Positions 55,091 through 63,536 of a stretch of 64,000 bases of DNA are shown piece by piece; position 1 is the stretch's first letter; every line of letters begins with the position of its first letter. The stretch is from Halopolyspora algeriensis (GTDB lineage Bacteria; Actinomycetota; Actinomycetes; Mycobacteriales; Pseudonocardiaceae). The DNA lies in assembly GCF_003337235.1 (NCBI RefSeq), contig NZ_QPJC01000007.1, positions 1-64,000 on the forward strand. Reading direction: 5' to 3'. The notes under the pieces are model-generated. The model ran no database searches. It had not been told where the DNA came from and saw only the letters and a list, made by a program, of their open reading frames with translations. The position numbers were made by a program, and so were the translations under genes.

Positions 55091-56212
55091 TCAGAACACC
55101 GGGTCTGCGGGCAACCGCCGGGAATCGTTGGCCACCGGGGTGGCGTAGGTGTAGTCGAACAGCGTCGAGACGTCCGGGTGCGGGCTGTCGTCGGCGAAGG
55201 CCACGGCCGCGTCCGCGTCCGCCTGCGCCTGGCGTTCGATCTCGGCCGCCCCGTCCTCGTCGAGGACACCGGAGTCGATCAGCCGGGCGCGGAAGGTCGC
55301 CACCGGGTCGGCGGCGCGAGCGGCGTCCACGGATTCCTGGCTGCGGTACTTGCTCGGGTCCACGACCGAATGTCCCTTGAGCCGGTGGCTGACGGTTTCC
55401 AGCAGGGCCGGCTCACCGGTGGCGCGCGCGTGTTCGACCAGGCGGCTCGCGGCCTCGTTCACCGCCGTCACATCGTTGCCGTCCACCCGCTCGCCGTGCA
55501 TGCGGTAGGCCACCGCGCGTTTGTACAGTTCGGACTCCGCCGAGGACTTCTCCACCGTGGTGCCCATCCCGAGCTGGTTGTTGACCACGACGAAGATCAC
55601 GGGCAGGTTCCACAGCGCCGCGATGTTCAACGACTCGTGGAAGGCGCCGATATTGGTGGTGCCATCGCCCAGCTGGCACATGACGACCTGGTCACCGCCG
55701 CGGTAGTCGATGGCCAGCGCAGCACCGGTGGCCAGCGGGATCTGCCCGCCGACGATGCCGTATCCGCCGAGCAGGCCGGAATCCACGTCGAACATGTGCA
55801 TCGATCCGCCCCAACCCTTGGAGGTGCCGCTGGTGCGTCCGTACAGCTCGGCCATCACACGGCCGGGCTCGATTCCCTTGGCGAGTGCGTAGCCGTGCTC
55901 GCGGTAGTTGGTGAACAGGTAGTCGGACCGGCGCAGGGCGCTCATCAAGCCGACCACGGTGGCTTCCTCACCGAGGTTGAGGTGGCAGTAACCGCCGATC
56001 TTGGCCTGGGTGTAGCCCTGAGCAGCGCGCTCCTCGAAGCGGCGGATGAGCGTCATCTGCCGGAAGTAGTCGCGCAGGGTGTCGGGAGATTCCCCGGAGA
56101 AGACGTTGTTCGCTCCGGTCTGCACACGCTTTCCGCTGCTTCGTGTGCCGTTGCGGCGGGTCTTGCCCGCCCCACCGGAGGCGGGTTTGCTGCGGGTGGC
56201 CGTCTCAGCCAT
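55091..56212 (-). CDS. pdhA: Pyruvate dehydrogenase E1 alpha subunit
   Basis: 373 aa. A low-complexity N-terminal tail (about 1-40) precedes the E1-alpha fold. YREHGYALAKGIEP, the phospholoop-like KGWGGSMHMFD and GYGIVGGQIPLATGAALA lead to the ThDP site GDGTTNIGAFHESLNIAALW with VVNNQLGMGTT. These match PDH-type alpha subunits better than branched-chain or acetoin types. ATG 56212 is preceded by another ATG; the real start may be either. 91 nt separate it from pdhB. Confidence 0.93.
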   Translation of the reverse strand: MAETATRSKPASGGAGKTRRNGTRSSGKRVQTGANNVFSGESPDTLRDYFRQMTLIRRFEERAAQGYTQAKIGGYCHLNLGEEATVVGLMSALRRSDYLFTNYREHGYALAKGIEPGRVMAELYGRTSGTSKGWGGSMHMFDVDSGLLGGYGIVGGQIPLATGAALAIDYRGGDQVVMCQLGDGTTNIGAFHESLNIAALWNLPVIFVVVNNQLGMGTTVEKSSAESELYKRAVAYRMHGERVDGNDVTAVNEAASRLVEHARATGEPALLETVSHRLKGHSVVDPSKYRSQESVDAARAADPVATFRARLIDSGVLDEDGAAEIERQAQADADAAVAFADDSPHPDVSTLFDYTYATPVANDSRRLPADPVF

Positions 56213-56329
56213 CACGGATCCCTCTTTTCCGAAGCTCGAATGTCGACGAACACATCAGCGGCGTGCTCGCGCCGTGGTCGTGGCCGTCGCCGCGGCGGTA
56301 TCGACGTCCACCGCCACGGCGACAACGGG

Positions 56330-57796
56330 TCACCGTCGCCGCGGCGGCGCGGTGTGGACGGGCAACCCCAGTGCGGACATCGCCGCCTCCATACCGACCT
56401 CGCCGAGAGTCGGATGGGCATGGATGGTCTCGGCGAGCTCGTCGAGAGTCGCCTCCAGCGTGATCGCCAGCGCTCCTTCGGTGATCAGGTCGCTGGCCGA
56501 CGGGCCGATGATGTGCACGCCGAGCACCTCGCCGTACTGCTTGCCCGCGACGATCTTCATGAATCCCTCGGTCTCGCCGTAGGTCTTCGAACGGCCGAGT
56601 GCGGCGAACGGGAACTTCGCGGTGACGATCTCGTGTCCGAGTTCGCCGGCCCGGGCCTCGGTGAGCCCGACGCTGGCGATTTCCGGGTGGGTGAACGTCG
56701 CGGCGGGCACGGCGGTGTAGTCGATCCGGGCGTGGTCGTCGCCCGCGATCACCTCGGCGGCCGTGATTCCCTGGTGCGAGGCCACGTGTGCCAATAGCGC
56801 CTCACCGGTGACATCGCCGATGGCGTACACGTGCTCGACGTTGGTGCGCAGCTGCTCGTCGACCCGCACGAAGCCACGCTCGTCGGTGGCGACACCGGCG
56901 GCGTCGAGATCCAGCGCGGCCGTGTTGGGTCTGCGGCCGACACCGACGAGGACCACGTCCACGTCGACCTGCTGGGCCTTGGATCCCTCGACGGTGACTC
57001 GCAACTCGTCCGAGGGGCCGCGTTCGATCGCCGACACCGTGGAGTCGGCGAGCACCGAAACACCCCGCTTGCGCAGCGACTTGCCCAGCTCCTTGCCGAC
57101 CTCGGCGTCCTCGGCGGGCACCAGGCTCGGCATCATCTCGACGATCGTGACCTCGCTGCCGAGAGCGGCGAACAGACTCGCCCACTCCGCACCGACCGCG
57201 CTCCCGCCGATGACGGCGATGCGCCCGGGTACCTCGGTCAGCCCGAAAGCGCCGTCCGAGGTGATCACACCGGGCAGGTCCGCTCCGGGCAGGGGCAACT
57301 GCACCGGGACCGAGCCGGTGGCGACGAGCACATCGCGCGCGCGGACCTGTTCGATCGGTTCGGAACCGGCCGGGGACGCGGCGTAGCGGGGGCCGCCTGC
57401 ACCGAGTTCGGATTCACCGGTGCCGTAGACATCCACCGTGGTCGGGCTGGCGAACCGTGCGTGCCCGTCGATCACGGTCACGCCGTTGGCCTTGAGCAAC
57501 CCCGCGACACCGTCGGTGAGGTTCTTGACGATGCCGTCCTTGCGGCGCGACACCGCATCGTAGTCCAGCGCCACGTTCTCGGCGTGAACGCCGAAGTCGG
57601 CGGCGTGGAGCACGGTCTCGTAGACCTCGGCCGACCGCAACATCGCCTTGGTGGGGATGCATCCCCAGTTCAGGCAGACCCCGCCTGCCTTCTCCTTTTC
57701 CACCAGCCCCACCGACAGGCCACGCTGAGCGGCCCGGATCGCGGCGACGTAGCCACCGGGACCGCCGCCCACCACGAGGAGATCGAATTCCTGCAC
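56330..57796 (-). CDS. lpd: Dihydrolipoamide dehydrogenase (E3)
   Basis: 488 aa. FAD motif GGGPGG (9-15) is followed by the redox-active disulfide Cys41-x4-Cys46 (GGVCLNWGCIPTKA). The NAD motif is in AVIGGSAVGAEWASLF, and the C-terminal active-site His-Glu is in IHAHPTLGEVG. It reoxidises lipoamide of E2 with NAD. GTG 57796 has AAAGGAG upstream. It is the first gene of lpd-pdhA-pdhB-pdhC, an order in which E3 leads the operon. Confidence 0.95.
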   Translation of the reverse strand: MQEFDLLVVGGGPGGYVAAIRAAQRGLSVGLVEKEKAGGVCLNWGCIPTKAMLRSAEVYETVLHAADFGVHAENVALDYDAVSRRKDGIVKNLTDGVAGLLKANGVTVIDGHARFASPTTVDVYGTGESELGAGGPRYAASPAGSEPIEQVRARDVLVATGSVPVQLPLPGADLPGVITSDGAFGLTEVPGRIAVIGGSAVGAEWASLFAALGSEVTIVEMMPSLVPAEDAEVGKELGKSLRKRGVSVLADSTVSAIERGPSDELRVTVEGSKAQQVDVDVVLVGVGRRPNTAALDLDAAGVATDERGFVRVDEQLRTNVEHVYAIGDVTGEALLAHVASHQGITAAEVIAGDDHARIDYTAVPAATFTHPEIASVGLTEARAGELGHEIVTAKFPFAALGRSKTYGETEGFMKIVAGKQYGEVLGVHIIGPSASDLITEGALAITLEATLDELAETIHAHPTLGEVGMEAAMSALGLPVHTAPPRRR

Positions 57797-57916
57797 TTCG
57801 CTGTGCTCCTTTGCCTGCAACGCGTCGGTTGCGACCGCCGAACGTTCTCACCGAGAGTGTCGTGACCACGGACACTTCCGCGCCATGCTCGGCCGCCCAG
57901 ACTTGAAGCCCGGCCA

Positions 57917-57933
57917 CTGTGCAATCCGCACAG
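57917..57933. promoter_or_regulatory. Dyad operator candidate 1 before lpd
   Basis: CTGTGCAATCCGCACAG: perfect 6-bp arms with a 5-nt spacer, 120 nt before the lpd start. It shares TGTGC/GCACA-like arms with the second dyad 58 nt further upstream. Confidence 0.5.
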
Positions 57934-57990
57934 CGGAAGCCGCATTGGACACGTACGGCACCTAGTAGAACACGAACAGTCACCAAAAAC

Positions 57991-58005
57991 GTGCGCGCAA
58001 CGCAC
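57991..58005. promoter_or_regulatory. Dyad operator candidate 2 before lpd
   Basis: GTGCGCGCAACGCAC: perfect 5-bp arms with a 5-nt spacer, 195 nt before lpd. It has the same arm composition and spacer length as candidate 1. Confidence 0.45.
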
Positions 58006-58104
58006 ATCGCGCCAAGAAATTACCGTGCACCGGCGAGCGTAGAAACTTTTCGAAATTTTTACCGGGAAATCGGTTGACGCCGCCCCGTCGTCCCGACCAC
58101 GGAT

Positions 58105-59352
58105 CTACTCGGGATCCCCCACGCGCAACTGGAGCACCGACAGAGCCAGTGACAACGCAACGTAGGCATCGCGCCCGTACAGGGGACGACCGATCAGGGT
58201 GGTGATGCGGTGCAGCCGGTTGAGCACCGTGTTGCGGTGGCAATGCAGGCGGGCTGCGGCGTTGGCCGTCGAACAGTTCTCCTCCAGCCAGGCGGTGAGG
58301 GTGTCCAGCAGCATGTCGCGTTCTTTCGCGGGCAACGCGAGCACTGCGCCGAGCTGGGAGTCCAGGAGCCGCTGCGCCAGATCCGGCGACTGCACCAACA
58401 GAGCCTCCGGGTAACGCTGCTCCAGCGACACCAGTTCCGCCACCCCGTGCGGAGCCGTGTGCAGAGCCGTCAGGGCGAGTTGGTGGGCCAGGCCGACCTC
58501 GGACAGGCCGTGCACGGCGGGTGAGGCGGCCACCCGCCCCCGCGTGATCTGCCGGAGCGTCCCGAGGACCGCTGCCTCGTCGTGCTGCTCCAGCGCGACC
58601 AGGCCGACCAGGGTGTCGGCCCGGACCTGCCACACCGAGCGGACGTGCAGCGCGCCGAGGGTGGCCTGCTGGCCCCGCAGCGCGAAACTGCCGTCGGAGT
58701 TCATTTCCGCCACGACCGCGAGGTACCGGCCCCCGGTGGGCAGGTCGAGCTCCTTGGCCGTGCGCTGGGCGAAAGCGGTGTCCCTGGCACGCCCGCCGAG
58801 CAGGTCCTCCACCAGGGCATGACGGCGCTGGTCGTCGCGACGCAACCGCTCCAGCTCGGTATTGCGGTACGAGGTCGACAGCGTCGAGGACAACCCGTCG
58901 ATCACCGTCCACATCGAGGTGGCCACTCCCAGCACGGCATCGGGGTCGACCCGGTCGGCATGGGCCTGCTCGACCAGTGCCTCCCAGACGATGCGGCCGC
59001 CGAGCCGGAAGGTCCGCAGCATCACCTCCAGCGGCACGCCCTGCTCGGCACGGCGCCTGCCGATGGCCTCGGCCACACTGTCTCCGTCCGGCCCGTCCAC
59101 GGTCCCGTTCAGGATCTGCAGGATACGGCCGAGGTAGTGCCTGCACCCCTCCCACAGGTCCTCACGCGGCACCGGGCTGTAGTCCGTCCACTCCGGGTTG
59201 TCGGTGAAGATGGCCGACATCAACCGCTGCGCCAGCATCGGGACGTCATCGAGACGTGCACCGGCCAGCGAGTGCGTGATCTCCTCGACGTTGCTTCCCG
59301 GGGCTGCCTCGAAGAGGTCACCGGAACGGGGCTCGGACGAATCTACTGCCAC
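58105..59352 (-). CDS. PucR-family transcriptional regulator
   Basis: 415 aa. An N-terminal helical region (about 1-170) precedes a GGDEF-like central segment (LVGLVALEQHDEAAV). The C-terminal PucR helix-turn-helix follows (LEENCSTANAAARLHCHRNTVLNRLHRI, then RDAYVALSLALSVLQL). The name-giving PucR controls purine catabolism; this one lies 308 nt upstream of lpd on the same strand, and the region between has two dyads, so it may control the dehydrogenase operon. It starts at GTG 59352. Confidence 0.88.
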   Translation of the reverse strand: MAVDSSEPRSGDLFEAAPGSNVEEITHSLAGARLDDVPMLAQRLMSAIFTDNPEWTDYSPVPREDLWEGCRHYLGRILQILNGTVDGPDGDSVAEAIGRRRAEQGVPLEVMLRTFRLGGRIVWEALVEQAHADRVDPDAVLGVATSMWTVIDGLSSTLSTSYRNTELERLRRDDQRRHALVEDLLGGRARDTAFAQRTAKELDLPTGGRYLAVVAEMNSDGSFALRGQQATLGALHVRSVWQVRADTLVGLVALEQHDEAAVLGTLRQITRGRVAASPAVHGLSEVGLAHQLALTALHTAPHGVAELVSLEQRYPEALLVQSPDLAQRLLDSQLGAVLALPAKERDMLLDTLTAWLEENCSTANAAARLHCHRNTVLNRLHRITTLIGRPLYGRDAYVALSLALSVLQLRVGDPE

Positions 59353-59426
59353 AACTCTCGACAATACCGGCAGCGCAGGCAAATACCGGCAGCGCAGGCG
59401 CGAGAGCGGAAACAGTGGATTCCGAG

Positions 59427-60326
59427 TCACCGGGCCATGACGGCTCCGTGCATGTCCGCCCACGGATCGCGCTTGCGTCGCAGTCTGCGCGCCATGTTCG
59501 CGAGCCCGTGCCCACCGGGGGCCGCCCGCGCGAGTTCGCCCGACTCGAGCGGGGTGGCGGCGGGCGCCCCGGGGCGAGCCCGCAACGAGTACGGCGCGAT
59601 CATGGTCTGGCCGTAGGCGTTGCGGTTGATGTCGAGAAACATCCGGGTGCCCCGCTTGTCCTTGCGCTGCTCGGTGGTGAGCCGCTCCGGGTCGGACTCG
59701 GCGGCCTCCATCGCCATCGTTCCCGCCCATCGGCGGACCTGCTCGAAGTCCTCCTCGCCGGCCAGTGGAGCCACGACGTGGAATCCCTTCCCACCGGTGG
59801 CCTGGATGTGCGGGACGAGTCCGTTCCGCTCGAAACGCCGGCACAGATCCCGGACCACCGAGCGCAACTCGGTGCTGCGGGTGCCCTCGGGCGGGTCGAT
59901 GTCGAGCACGAGCAGATCGGGCCGTTCCAGGGAATCCACGGTCGACAGCAGCATGTGGAATTCCAGGCACGCCTGGTTGGCCAGATACAGCAGTGTCGCC
60001 GCGTCCTCGGCGACCACGTGATGCACCGGCCCGCCACTGCCGCGCTGGGGGACCTCCGCGACCCGGATCCAGTCGGGCAGGTATCCGGGTGCCTCCTTCT
60101 GGAAGAAGCCTTCCCCCTCCAGACCGTCCGGGAAGCGGCGCAACGTCAGCGGCCTGCCCCGCAGATGCGGGACCATGACCGTGGCCACCGAGTGGTAGTA
60201 ACCCGCCACGTCCCTCTTGCTGTAGGAGTCCTGCGGGTACAACAGCTTGTCCGGGCGGGACAGCTCGATACTTCTGCCGTCGACCTCGAATCGATCGCCC
60301 GACGCCGGCTTGCCCGACTGCACCAT
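59427..60326 (-). CDS. LigD-type DNA polymerase/primase domain protein
   Basis: 299 aa (GTG 60344 would add six residues). It is the eukaryotic-type primase/polymerase fold of NHEJ LigD: RPDKLLYPQDSYSKRDVAGYY, RFPDGLEGEGFFQKEAP and HMLLSTVDSLERPDLLVLDIDPP with the D-x-D metal site, then ATGGKGFHVV. Ligase and nuclease domains are absent. It fills in ends during double-strand break repair. No ku or ligD ligase gene is nearby. Confidence 0.88.
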   Translation of the reverse strand: MVQSGKPASGDRFEVDGRSIELSRPDKLLYPQDSYSKRDVAGYYHSVATVMVPHLRGRPLTLRRFPDGLEGEGFFQKEAPGYLPDWIRVAEVPQRGSGGPVHHVVAEDAATLLYLANQACLEFHMLLSTVDSLERPDLLVLDIDPPEGTRSTELRSVVRDLCRRFERNGLVPHIQATGGKGFHVVAPLAGEEDFEQVRRWAGTMAMEAAESDPERLTTEQRKDKRGTRMFLDINRNAYGQTMIAPYSLRARPGAPAATPLESGELARAAPGGHGLANMARRLRRKRDPWADMHGAVMAR

Positions 60327-60482
60327 GCAGAACGGAATACCCACCCCGGCGGCCGATCAATCGGCAGTCCGGTGATCTCAGCCACCCCAGTCGGATCCAC
60401 GAATCGGTGAATGCGGGATACTGAAGGCAACGCCCGTGCGTGAGTGTGCTCGCGCGAACCGACGTCGAAGGTGCACAGGCAG

Positions 60483-61214
60483 ATGCCGAAGAAGACCAAC
60501 CCCGTCACACAGCGAAGTGGCACTTCGACCAACATCATCCTCACTGCGATCGTGCTGGTCGTCGCCGTAGCCGTGATCGGCGGGGTGCTGCTGTTCAACA
60601 ACGGAGGAAACAACCAGGCCGGATCCGGGCAGACGGTCCCGGCCTCGGTCCTGCAGAAGCCGGACAGCAACACGCTCAGCCAGGCTCCGCAAGGAGCCCC
60701 CACCCTCGTCGAGTTCGTCGACTACCAGTGCCCCTCCTGCTACCGGTACTACCAGAGCGTGACCAGCAAGATCGAGCAGGAGTACCAGGGCGAGATCAAC
60801 TTCGTGATCCGCAACTACCCGCTGGACATGCACCCCCTGGCCGTTCCGGCCGCACGCGCCGTCGAGGCCGCGGCGATGCAGGGCAAGTTCCAGCAGATGT
60901 ACCACAAGATGTTCGACAACTACCGCTCGTGGGCCTACACCAACGGCTCGCTCAGCTCGGACAAGCAGGCAGCACTCGCGCGGTTCGACACCTTCGCCAA
61001 GCAGATCGGGCTCGACCTGGACAAGTTCCACCAGGACATGAACTCCCAGGAAGTCACCCAGCGCATCGAGCAGGACCGCGCCGACGGCCGGAAAGCCGGC
61101 GTCCAGGGCACTCCGAGCTTCTACCTCAACGGCTCGAAGTTCGAGCTCAGCGGCAATCCCCAGCAGGACCTCAACACCTTGCGGCAGAAGCTGGACGGAG
61201 CGCTCGCCAAATGA
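60483..61214 (+). CDS. Membrane-anchored DsbA-like thiol oxidoreductase
   Basis: 243 aa. A membrane anchor (18-38) precedes a thioredoxin-like domain with C83-P-S-C86 in VDYQCPSCYRYYQ. The cis-Pro loop is GVQGTPSFYLNG. It introduces disulfides into exported proteins outside the membrane. The stop overlaps the VKOR gene in ATGA, so donor and reoxidase are co-translated. ATG 60483 is used; the frame has an upstream ATG at 60444. Confidence 0.9.
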   Translation: MPKKTNPVTQRSGTSTNIILTAIVLVVAVAVIGGVLLFNNGGNNQAGSGQTVPASVLQKPDSNTLSQAPQGAPTLVEFVDYQCPSCYRYYQSVTSKIEQEYQGEINFVIRNYPLDMHPLAVPAARAVEAAAMQGKFQQMYHKMFDNYRSWAYTNGSLSSDKQAALARFDTFAKQIGLDLDKFHQDMNSQEVTQRIEQDRADGRKAGVQGTPSFYLNGSKFELSGNPQQDLNTLRQKLDGALAK

Positions 61215-61849
61215 CCGCCACCGACAACATCGACCAAGCCGCGACCGAGCCCGCCGCCCCCACTGCGCCGTTCGGCCGCGGCTTGGCGTGGCTGTACGTG
61301 ATTGCCGGAGCCATCGGGCTGATCTCCTCGGCCGCATTGGCCATCGAGAAGTTCTTCAGCCTCACCGACCCCGGCTACGTCCCGAGCTGCAGCCTGAACC
61401 CCATCGTCTCGTGCGGCTCGGTCATGGACAGCCCGCAGGCGGCTCTGTTCGGGTTTCCGAACCCGTTGATCGGCATCGCCGCTTTCCCCGTGGTGGTCAC
61501 CGCGGGCGTGGCACTGCTGTCGGGGTTTCGGCCACCACGCTGGTTCCGGCTCGGCATGCAGGTGGGCACCACCCTCGGTGTGCTCTTCGTGCACTGGCTG
61601 ATCAATGCGAGCCTCTACGACATCGGGGCCCTGTGCCCGTACTGCATGGTCGTGTGGGTGGTGACCATCGCCACTTTCTGGTACACAACCCTGCACAACC
61701 TCGAACGGGAATCTCGGCCCACGGGCGGGGCGCGTTCCGCAGTCCTCGGCCTCGTCCGCTTCCACACTCTCGGCCTGGTGTTGTGGTACCTCGTGATCGT
61801 AGTGTTGATCCTGCAGGCATTCTGGAGCTACTGGACCACGTTGCTGTAG
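61211..61849 (+). CDS. Vitamin K epoxide reductase-family protein
   Basis: 212 aa with about five membrane helices. The VKOR cysteines are seen in CSLNPIVSCGSVM (loop cysteines) and ALCPYCMVVW (CxxC active site). ALFGFPNPLIGIAAFPVV is a conserved segment. It reoxidises the DsbA-like partner using a quinone. It is coupled to the preceding gene by an ATGA junction. Confidence 0.93.
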   Translation: MTATDNIDQAATEPAAPTAPFGRGLAWLYVIAGAIGLISSAALAIEKFFSLTDPGYVPSCSLNPIVSCGSVMDSPQAALFGFPNPLIGIAAFPVVVTAGVALLSGFRPPRWFRLGMQVGTTLGVLFVHWLINASLYDIGALCPYCMVVWVVTIATFWYTTLHNLERESRPTGGARSAVLGLVRFHTLGLVLWYLVIVVLILQAFWSYWTTLL

Positions 61850-62094
61850 GACCTGATCGGAGGCCCACAAGCGGGACTGCCCTGGGCATGTTTCGGCATC
61901 GGGAACACTCGTTTGCCTGCTGCTCGGCCCGGGTACCAGACGGTCATGAATGGTGTCACTTCGACATCCGACCAGCCGTTGAGCGCCCTCCCCGCCGGGC
62001 GGCACACCCGCCCGGGCACCCGTTGTGGGAAACGGCAGTATTCCTCTGATTCGATATGCGGTGGTCCCGAATGAGGTTGGAGCGAGGTGTCCGC

Positions 62095-62583
62095 GTGTCA
62101 GCGTCCGATCCCGATTGGCTCCGGTCCCCCGCCGGGGAGTCCGAGCCGTCCGTGGCAAACCCGGATCCCGGCGAGGATCCGCCCGTGGAAGTCCGCGTCT
62201 CAGCAGAAGCCACACAACTGTCGGTGATGCGCGCTGTCGTCGGTGATCTGGCGATGCGCGCCGACTTCGATGTCGACTCGATCGCAGACCTGCGGCTGGC
62301 CGTCGACGAAGCGTGCTCTTCCCTGGTTCGCCGGGCGGCTGCCGATGCCTGGCTGCTGTGCCGGTTCCGCTGTGGAACCGAAGGGCTGACTCTCACTGCA
62401 GAAGTGACCAGCAACGATTCCTCCGCCCCCCGCACGGACACGTTCAGCTGGCGTGTGCTCAGCGCGCTCACCGATACCGTGGCATCCTCGGTTGAGGCGG
62501 CCGAAGACGGCACCGGAAAGCATGTGGTGCGCATCGAGCTACGCAAGGGACGGATGGGCACGAGTGACGTCAGGGGACTCTGA
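62095..62583 (+). CDS. usfX: Anti-sigma factor of the UsfX/RsbW type
   Basis: 162 aa HATPase-like domain. DVDSIADLRLAVDEACSSLVRRA matches the mycobacterial anti-SigF UsfX pattern, and so does DTFSWRVLSALTDTV. The N-box Asn of RsbW kinases is a Ser here (EACSS), and no D-x-G-x-G box is visible, so ATP binding or kinase activity may be weak. It binds SigF and blocks it. GTG 62095 is the likely start (ATG 62071 possible). sigF starts 20 nt before its stop. Confidence 0.88.
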   Translation: MSASDPDWLRSPAGESEPSVANPDPGEDPPVEVRVSAEATQLSVMRAVVGDLAMRADFDVDSIADLRLAVDEACSSLVRRAAADAWLLCRFRCGTEGLTLTAEVTSNDSSAPRTDTFSWRVLSALTDTVASSVEAAEDGTGKHVVRIELRKGRMGTSDVRGL

Positions 62584-63382
62584 ATCCACTGCTCACTCCC
62601 GAAGCCAGCGCTACGACGAGCTCGCTCCGCTGTTCGTCGAACTCTCGGGTGTGAGCAAACAGGATCCGCGCTACGAGGAACTGCGCGACAAGCTGGTCAC
62701 CGAGCATCTGCCGGTGGCGCAGCACATTGCGCGCCGTTTCAGTCACCGCGGTGAGTCACAGGAGGATCTCACCCAAGTTGCGACCCTGGGGCTCATCAAT
62801 GCGGTGGACCGATTCGATCCGCACCGCGGGGTGGACTTCCTCTCCTATGCAGTACCCACGATCATGGGGGAGGTACGCAGGCACTTCCGCGATACCGGCT
62901 GGGCAGTGCGGGTGCCACGACGGCTGCAGGAGCGACACCTGTCGGTCTCCTCCGCCATCGCCACCCTCTCCCAGGAACTGGGCAGAGCACCGACGCCGAG
63001 TGAGCTGGCCACACACATCGGAATCAGCAAGGACGAAGTGTACCAGGGACTGGAAGCCGGTAACGCTTACCGGAGCAGTTCCCTGGACGAGCTGTTGACC
63101 AACACCGACGAGATCCCTCTCGGGGACGCCATCGGTACGGAGGACTCCGAGCTCGGCGAGGTGGAAAACCGTGAGGCGATCCGACCGCTGCTGGACGAGC
63201 TCGGCGAGCGGGAGCGACGCATCCTCATTCTGCGGTTCTTTCGGTCGATGACCCAGACGCAGATCGCCGAGCAGGTCGGCATCTCCCAGATGCACGTCTC
63301 GCGTCTGCTCTCACGCACGCTGGCCTGGTTGCGTGAGCGCCTCGAAACCGAGGTGCCCACCAATTCCACCGCCAACGAATAA
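62564..63382 (+). CDS. sigF: SigF/SigB-family RNA polymerase sigma factor
   Basis: 272 aa. Region 2 shows HLPVAQHIARRFSHRGESQEDLTQVATLGLINAVDRFDP-like sequence, with FLSYAVPTIMGEVRRHFRDTGW. Region 3 follows (LGRAPTPSELATHIGISKDEV), and region 4 ends in RFFRSMTQTQIAEQVGISQMHVSRLLSR. It directs stress and stationary-phase genes and is held by UsfX. GTG 62564 lies within the usfX gene. Confidence 0.93.
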   Translation: MTSGDSESTAHSRSQRYDELAPLFVELSGVSKQDPRYEELRDKLVTEHLPVAQHIARRFSHRGESQEDLTQVATLGLINAVDRFDPHRGVDFLSYAVPTIMGEVRRHFRDTGWAVRVPRRLQERHLSVSSAIATLSQELGRAPTPSELATHIGISKDEVYQGLEAGNAYRSSSLDELLTNTDEIPLGDAIGTEDSELGEVENREAIRPLLDELGERERRILILRFFRSMTQTQIAEQVGISQMHVSRLLSRTLAWLRERLETEVPTNSTANE

Positions 63383-63473
63383 GTGATCGCGCGGAACGGG
63401 GGCAGCCGGAGGTTCCGCCACCCACACCGCTACCCAAACCAATCCGCGCAACCCATGAAGTCCCGAAATGGAA

Positions 63474-63516
63474 GTTGCCCGGGACCCGGTCGGGGGGGAG
63501 TCGGGTCCCGGGCAAC
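63474..63516. terminator. Hairpin between sigF and the M23 gene
   Basis: GTTGCCCGGGACCCG (63474-63488) pairs with CGGGTCCCGGGCAAC (63502-63516), a perfect 15-bp stem with a 13-nt loop. No T tract follows on either side, yet the position between convergent genes fits a bidirectional terminator. Confidence 0.75.
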
Positions 63517-63536
63517 GGTCTTGACGGGCTCGGCAC

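Larger units (their letters stand above)
57797..58104. other. Intergenic region upstream of the pdh operon
   Basis: 308 bases without a gene. Two dyads with 5-nt spacers occur, CTGTGC-N5-GCACAG (57917-57933) and GTGCG-N5-CGCAC (57991-58005). An A/T-rich patch lies at about 58010-58070. The promoter of the lpd-pdhABC operon must be here, reading leftward. Confidence 0.6.

Noticed and set aside
52689-57796. Acetoin dehydrogenase operon instead of pyruvate dehydrogenase
   Set aside because: E1-alpha reads GYGIVGGQIP and HMFD, closer to PDH-type sequences, and no acoX/acoR-like gene is adjacent. It is kept only as an alternative.
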